Part shown: in pieces, positions 30,394 to 34,157 of the stretch
Position numbering within the stretch: position 1 is the stretch's first letter
Layout of the letters: each line of letters begins with the position of its first letter
Assembly: GCA_020847495.1 (NCBI GenBank)
Contig: JADLCA010000695.1
Location: forward strand, 1 to 34,157
Length of the DNA stretch: 34,157 nucleotides
DNA from: Candidatus Hydrogenedentota bacterium
GTDB taxonomy: Bacteria > Hydrogenedentota > Hydrogenedentia > Hydrogenedentales > SLHB01
Reading direction: 5' to 3'
Program-made: the position numbers and the translations under genes
Notes under the pieces: generated by a model
The model's input: the letters and a program-made list of their open reading frames with translations, nothing else
What the model was told of the DNA's origin: nothing
Database searches by the model: none

Positions 30394-31319
30394 TGCGCCA
30401 CCTCCGCTTGTTCCGTAAGCCACGCCGCGGTCTGTTTGTTGAGCCACGCGCTCGGGTTCTTCACTGCGCCGTTAAAGCCCTTTGTCTCACGCAGCCGCGG
30501 GTCATCACGGTTGTCGAGCTCCTGGAGTAGTTCCCAGCACCGGTCCTCGCCTCCTGGAACCTTGGCCATTTCCTTCAAGCGCCGCTCCCAGAATGAGCGC
30601 CTCGAACGGCGAGCGTCAGGCTGCTCGTGAGCAACGAATCTTTCGATGAGCGATTCTGGTTGCGGTGGAAGGATGTCCGCGATGGCTGTCGGTTTTGCGT
30701 TCTCCCGGCTGGATGTACCTCCGCCGAGTGCCGATCCGCCGGGCGCGTTGGTTTCCCCCGATCCCCCTTCCGATCGGCGCTTCGGCTGAGATAGATCTTT
30801 CTTTTCTTTAGTCTTTAAGTCTTTAGTCTTTAGGAGCATGCCTTTCGCATCCGTTTCGCATTGCGGATCGCATGCTGGCGCGCATGCCGTTCGCATGCCG
30901 TTCGCATATGCCTTCGCACTGCGTTCGTATTGCGTTCGCATTGCGTTCGCATCGGTTTCGCCGCCCGATTTCCACCTGGAATTGGCCGACTCGCGCGCCA
31001 TCTGAGAGCGCCGCGCCTGTGCCTGGACCTCCTTCCGAAGGCCGTTGCTCACGTAGCACCCGTCCTCTTCGCGGAGTAGAGGATTGGCCGGATTCTGAAT
31101 CTCGCGCATCGCGGCGTTGAGCTTGCGGCCAGATAGCCCCGTGGCGCGCGTCAAGACGGAGTTGTCGATAGGGATGCTGCACTGGTCGTTCCCGTCGCGC
31201 CACATGTAGCAGAGGATCATGTGATAGGCCCGGTAGGCCTCCGCGCTCAGGCTGAAGGTTGCCGCGATCCACTTGTCGGGATAGAACACAAACCCACATC
31301 GACGACTACTGTCACTCAC
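30390..31319 (-). CDS. DUF1376-like replication protein
   Basis: A 309-residue protein. The GTG at 31319 is chosen because it overlaps the previous stop as GTGA; an upstream start at 31367 is in frame but unlikely. The N-terminus (FVFYPDKWIAATFSLSAEAYRAYHMILCYMW, key parts FYPDKWIAAT and LSAEAYRAYH) continues through TRATGLSGRKLNAAM, DGCYVSNGLRKEVQ and ARESANSRWK. This matches the winged-helix N-terminal pattern of DUF1376/YdaU replication proteins. The middle is low complexity and coded by 11-bp repeats; the C-terminus (RSRRSFWERRLKEMAK, then AVKNPSAWLNKQTAAWL) resembles the end of phage replication initiators that load a helicase. Its gene contains the candidate origin. Confidence 0.82.
   Translation of the reverse strand: MSDSSRRCGFVFYPDKWIAATFSLSAEAYRAYHMILCYMWRDGNDQCSIPIDNSVLTRATGLSGRKLNAAMREIQNPANPLLREEDGCYVSNGLRKEVQAQARRSQMARESANSRWKSGGETDANAMRTQYERSAKAYANGMRTACAPACDPQCETDAKGMLLKTKDLKTKEKKDLSQPKRRSEGGSGETNAPGGSALGGGTSSRENAKPTAIADILPPQPESLIERFVAHEQPDARRSRRSFWERRLKEMAKVPGGEDRCWELLQELDNRDDPRLRETKGFNGAVKNPSAWLNKQTAAWLTEQAEVAQ
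30790..30959. other. Candidate replication origin: ten 11-12 bp iterons and an AT-rich stretch
   Basis: From 30847 to 30959 ten consecutive units of 11 or 12 bases (seven of 11, three of 12) begin with GCA(T) or GTA; the best copies are GCATTGCGTTC and GCATGCCGTTC. Immediately beside them, 30791-30834 is AT-rich, with repeated CTTTAGT and CTTTAAG. Lambda-type phages place iterons and an AT-rich unwinding site inside the initiator gene, and this layout is the same. The unit length is not a multiple of three, so protein selection alone does not explain it. Function is inferred. Confidence 0.68.
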
Positions 31320-31573
31320 GCGATCAGCTCCATCTGTTTCGGTTCCGCCACGATGCGGTAGAACCACTTCTTCCCCCGCTGGTCGACTTCGATGCGCTCA
31401 TCGCGCCCGGAGGCCTCCAGTTGCGCGCGGACCTCGCTCACGCGCGTACTGACCGCCGTCGTGCGCGTCTCGGTCATGAGCACCCAGGCGTCACACCACT
31501 GGCCACGCCTGGCGCTCAGGTCGCGGTAGATGCGGCCGGCCGCGGTGTCGCGGTCGAGGTTGCCGTAATGCAT
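31316..31573 (-). CDS. Small winged-helix-like protein
   Basis: An 85-residue protein, ATG at 31573 in a one-base TGATG overlap. The C-terminal half (TRVSEVRAQLEASGRDERIEVDQRGKKWFYRIV, key parts RVSEVRAQLEASG and KKWFYRIV) looks like a winged helix: a recognition helix followed by two strands. The N-terminus has AAGRIYRDLSARRGQWCDAWVL. It could be a replication accessory or a regulator. It is directly upstream of, and translationally coupled to, the replication protein gene. No family name can be given. Confidence 0.7.
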   Translation of the reverse strand: MHYGNLDRDTAAGRIYRDLSARRGQWCDAWVLMTETRTTAVSTRVSEVRAQLEASGRDERIEVDQRGKKWFYRIVAEPKQMELIA

Positions 31574-31962
31574 CAGGCGCTCTCCTTCTGGTCTCTATAG
31601 ATGCGCCGCACGGCGCGGATCACGGCCTCACACAGCTCGCGGCTCATGTGGCCGATATGGCATTCTGCCGGCGGGATTCCCATCGTCGTGGACAGCCAGG
31701 CGTAAGCGGAGGCCCGGCACATGCGCTTGTCCTGGCCCTTCTTCCATAGCCGGTCGAAGTGTGCGTGTGCGGCGATCCGCGCGGCCCTCGTGCGCTTGTC
31801 GGATAGATGGAACCTGCCGTCAAACTCCGAGAAGGCGCCCATCCACTCACACTGGGCCGCGTCGCCGTATGGGCACACGTAGTACGGACCGAAGCGGCCA
31901 TCGCGCTGGACCATGCGCAGGTTGTGCACGGGGCAGGTTCCTACTTTGGCCTGGTGTTTCAC
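31573..31962 (-). CDS. DUF3268-like zinc-finger protein
   Basis: A 129-residue protein, GTG start at 31962 overlapping the previous stop as GTGA. It has an N-terminal zinc site (CPVHNLRMVQ, then YYVCPYGDAAQCEWMG), followed by SDKRTRAARIAAHAHFDRLWKKG, the 'R..R..aH..fd.lW' motif, then ASAYAWLSTTMGIPPAECHIGHM and CEAVIRAVR. The AYAWL...ECHIG signature is that of DUF3268 proteins, common in phages near replication genes. Function is not established. Confidence 0.85.
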   Translation of the reverse strand: MKHQAKVGTCPVHNLRMVQRDGRFGPYYVCPYGDAAQCEWMGAFSEFDGRFHLSDKRTRAARIAAHAHFDRLWKKGQDKRMCRASAYAWLSTTMGIPPAECHIGHMSRELCEAVIRAVRRIYRDQKESA

Positions 31963-32144
31963 TGGGTTCTTTCCATCCTGGCCGCCAGCTCCATCGCCGC
32001 GTCCGCCGCCATTTGCAGACCCTGCGCGAGACGCCGCGCGTATTCAGCGTTCGGGATGCGCTCGTTTGGTGTGGGCTCCGGGACAGACGCGCCAGGGCCG
32101 CAGCCTGAGCGCGGTACGGACGGCTCAGAATGGGAGATCGTCAT
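31959..32144 (-). CDS. Small 61-residue protein overlapping ssb
   Basis: A short frame whose ATG at 32144 lies inside the last codons of ssb (20-base overlap) and whose stop is the TGA in the GTGA overlap with the next gene. The first half is Pro-rich (SEPSVPRSGCGPGASVPEPTPNE). The second half is a helix, NAEYARRLAQGLQMAADAAMELAARM. The tight fit between flanking genes suggests it is translated. The longer frame running back to 32534 is an Arg-rich shadow of ssb. Function unknown. Confidence 0.6.
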   Translation of the reverse strand: MTISHSEPSVPRSGCGPGASVPEPTPNERIPNAEYARRLAQGLQMAADAAMELAARMERTQ

Positions 32145-32574
32145 CACACACCCCCTCTTCCTCGACGGGCTTTTGCTTCGCCGACTCCGTGCGCGTCGCC
32201 GGCGCTTGGGTCTGCCCGCCGTCTTTGTCGGCCCAGTCCAGCGGCTGCACGCGGATCGCGTTGATCTTCGTGCGGCTCTTCTTTGCGCCGTCCTTGCCCT
32301 CGTATTCGTCTGTCGCAAGCGAGCCCTCGACGAGCACCGGGCGGCCCTTCTTGAGTTCCTGCCCCAACCATTCCGCCATCTTCTGCCACGCCTCGACGTT
32401 GCCGAAGTAGACCTGCTCCTTCGTCTCCCCATCCTTGGTCTTGAACTTCCGCGAGACCGCGACAGAGAACGTGCAGACAGCCGCACCGCTGGGCGTGTAG
32501 CGCAGGTCCGGGTCGCGCGTGAGACGGCCCGCAAGGGTGACGTGGTTGATCTCGGGCATGCGTAGGTTGCTCAT
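32125..32574 (-). CDS. ssb: Single-stranded DNA-binding protein
   Basis: A 149-residue protein, ATG at 32574 two bases after the previous stop, with GAGGAGG about 10 bases upstream. The OB-fold pattern is clear: INHVTLAGRLTRDPDLRYTPSG (key VTLAGRLTRDPDLRYT), FSVAVSRKF, VYFGNVEAWQKMAEWLGQELKKGRPVLVEGSL in pieces VEAWQKMAEWL and KKGRPVLVEG, then KINAIRVQPL. A disordered region follows, and the protein ends in the acidic tip DDDLPF, which in bacterial SSB binds partner proteins. It coats single-stranded DNA during phage replication. Confidence 0.97.
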   Translation of the reverse strand: MSNLRMPEINHVTLAGRLTRDPDLRYTPSGAAVCTFSVAVSRKFKTKDGETKEQVYFGNVEAWQKMAEWLGQELKKGRPVLVEGSLATDEYEGKDGAKKSRTKINAIRVQPLDWADKDGGQTQAPATRTESAKQKPVEEEGVCDDDLPF

Positions 32575-32576
32575 GG

Positions 32577-34157
32577 TTACGCGGCCTCCTCAGTGGTCGC
32601 CGATGCGATCGCTCCGTTTTCGACCCACACGATGCGCGCAGGCGCGAAGGCCGCGGCCAGACTCTCAATCTCTGGCTCCTTGGCGAGATTCCAGGCGCCG
32701 GCGAGAATCACGGTGCCCTCGCACCGTTGTAGGCGCAGCCGCACCTGCTCCTTGTTCCGGCCGTCGAGATGGTCGAGGTTGTCTAACAGCACCGGACCTT
32801 CGCCGGAGAAGCCAAGGCACAGCGCGAACTGGGCAATCCACTTCTCGCCCTGGCTACCCCGGGCGAGCGGCCGCAGGCGTCTGGAGTGGCGGAGGGTTGA
32901 ATCGTGCACGTGGCCACCAAACATGACCGCCCAGGCTTTGCCCTCAGGCTGCAGGTCGAGCTGGTACCCGAACGGTGCGAGCTCATGGTTTACGCGCGCC
33001 AGAAGCTCGTCCTTCTTGTCGCACGCCGCAAGTTCGTTGAGCACCTGGCCGTCCTTCAGTGCCTTCACGCCCCAGTTGAAGTGCTCAAGTTCCGCCTCCA
33101 TCTCCTTCAAGCGCTTGGATAGCCCGATGTGGTTCGCGTGTCGGCTTAACTGTTCGAGGATGGTCTCCCCCTTGGCGACTTCGACCTGTACGGCGTCCAG
33201 TTCTTCCTGGACCACGCGCTCGGCCCGCTCGGCAGGACGTTCGCGTTGCAGCCCGGCAACCGCGGCCGCGGCCTTCGCGCGCGCGCTTTCCGCTTCGCCG
33301 AAGGTGGATCGTACTGCGTTCAGTTTTGCCACGAGCTCCTTGGAGGTCCGTGTCGCACTCGCGAGCTTCTGTTCCACCTCCGCCTTTTCCGCGGTGAGCG
33401 CGCTCAGTTCGGCGACGGCTTCCCCCGTCAACTCTTTGAGCTTCTTCTCGCTGAGTTCAGACTTGCACTTGTCGCAACGGCCATCCTTGAACCGGTTGGC
33501 GCGACTCTCGAGCTCGACATGCCTGGACCGGAGCTGCGATTCCCGGTTCGCCAGGCCGCGCGCTTCCACTTCGGCGTCCTGCTTGGCCTGCTCGATGCGC
33601 GTGAGTTCGTCCCGGGCCTTAGCCAGCTTCTTTTCTGCAATATCCAAGTCCTTCATGGCCTTAGTCACGTCGCGCTTGATGGTCTCCTTACTGCGGGCCC
33701 CACGAGCCGCGCCCAGCTCGATGTGGAGTTGATCGCGGCGTTTGTGCGCTACGTCGACCTTCCCCCTGATTGTGTCGAGGCTATCCAGGTCGATACGGTT
33801 GCCCGATTCGTCGACCGGCGACACGGTAAAGCCGAGCGCCTCCACTTCGTAGGCCATCTCTTTCAGTTGCCGGTTCTTCTCAGTCCGGTCCTCGTAGATG
33901 CCCTTGCCGATCCCGCGCCACTCGTCAACGCCGAATGCGGGCTTGATGTGCGTCCTCGCCTTGAGCCAGCGTTGCAGCCACTCGGCGTGCTCCTCGGCCT
34001 TCTCGAGCACGTCGGCCACGGGTATTTCCTCGGCCAGGTAGGCACCGATGACCGTGGAGAAGTCCGCGCCGGCCAGAAACTGGCCCATGGCCGCCTGCAT
34101 CTCGGCTTGGGATGTGGGGATGCCCAAGGCGTACCAGAGACCCTCGCGCGTTTCGGC
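32577..34157 (-). CDS. Rad50/SMC-like ATPase, N-terminus beyond the window
   Basis: The frame is open to the right edge (visible 526 residues), so the apparent TTG at 34127 is not needed as a start and Walker A must lie outside. A long coiled coil fills most of the protein (AEKKLAKARDELTRIEQAKQ and others). In its middle, near residue 230 of the visible part, RCDKCKSEL is a CxxC like the Rad50 zinc hook. The C-terminus has a signature-like RGSQGEKW (the ABC LSGGQ region) and a Walker B, GPVLLDNLDHLD, in which the usual Glu after Asp is Asn. It probably works in recombination or end processing with a nuclease. It is upstream of ssb. Confidence 0.82.
   Translation of the reverse strand, partial: AETREGLWYALGIPTSQAEMQAAMGQFLAGADFSTVIGAYLAEEIPVADVLEKAEEHAEWLQRWLKARTHIKPAFGVDEWRGIGKGIYEDRTEKNRQLKEMAYEVEALGFTVSPVDESGNRIDLDSLDTIRGKVDVAHKRRDQLHIELGAARGARSKETIKRDVTKAMKDLDIAEKKLAKARDELTRIEQAKQDAEVEARGLANRESQLRSRHVELESRANRFKDGRCDKCKSELSEKKLKELTGEAVAELSALTAEKAEVEQKLASATRTSKELVAKLNAVRSTFGEAESARAKAAAAVAGLQRERPAERAERVVQEELDAVQVEVAKGETILEQLSRHANHIGLSKRLKEMEAELEHFNWGVKALKDGQVLNELAACDKKDELLARVNHELAPFGYQLDLQPEGKAWAVMFGGHVHDSTLRHSRRLRPLARGSQGEKWIAQFALCLGFSGEGPVLLDNLDHLDGRNKEQVRLRLQRCEGTVILAGAWNLAKEPEIESLAAAFAPARIVWVENGAIASATTEEAA

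Noticed and set aside
32145-32534. Arg-rich minus frame over ssb
   Set aside because: Shadow of ssb; only the last 61 codons, after the ATG at 32144, look like a protein.

Overview
The window is about 34 kb of a high-GC genome from a tailed bacteriophage with a long, apparently non-contractile tail (siphovirus-like), or a prophage or metagenomic contig of one. Every gene I can support lies on the minus strand, packed with 4-base ATGA/GTGA or 1-base TAATG/TGATG overlaps, so the map is best read from high to low coordinates. Both ends are cut inside genes. No integrase, host chromosomal gene, rRNA, tRNA, DNA polymerase, holin or endolysin is visible. The host cannot be determined from this sequence.

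Replication and early region (34157 to about 23530): a Rad50/SMC-like ATPase missing its N-terminus, a single-stranded DNA-binding protein with an intact acidic tip, small zinc-binding proteins, and a DUF1376-like replication protein. The gene for that replication protein contains ten 11-12 bp direct repeats next to an AT-rich stretch, which I propose as the replication origin. There follow a DUF1064 nuclease-like protein, several conserved or unknown proteins, a secreted protein, a large ParB-domain protein with a Lys/Asp/Ala-rich linker and a cysteine cluster, a PD-(D/E)XK nuclease-like protein, and a 69-residue piece that resembles the N-terminus of phage SNF2 helicases.

Packaging junction (23530 to 18311): a probable small terminase, two small DNA-binding or zinc proteins, then a guide-array cassette, and then the large terminase. 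The cassette is the most remarkable part of the window. A 36-bp tandem array is built as 9-nt repeat, 9-nt spacer, 9-nt second repeat, 9-nt spacer. It flanks both sides of a 286-residue protein related to the C-terminal (Tnp20/Nop-like) part of IS110 transposases. This matches the TIGR-Tas class of RNA-guided systems in its nuclease-free (TasA-like) form. A 12-bp-stem hairpin closes the cassette. The large terminase is interrupted exactly in Walker A by a 372-residue class 3 intein (Ala1, Trp-Cys-Thr triad, Ser+1) with a LAGLIDADG endonuclease.

Head and tail region (18321 to 1): SPP1-type portal, MuF-like head protein, an NrdR-like zinc ribbon, scaffold, decoration protein, major capsid protein followed by a UNCG-loop terminator hairpin, a signal-peptide-bearing fibre-like protein, connector proteins, gp10-like tail protein, two large virion proteins, tail terminator, tail tube, tail chaperones G and GT joined by a CCCTTTC -1 frameshift site, a short tape measure, distal tail protein, tail-tip proteins, and the start of a long repeat-containing protein that runs off the left edge.
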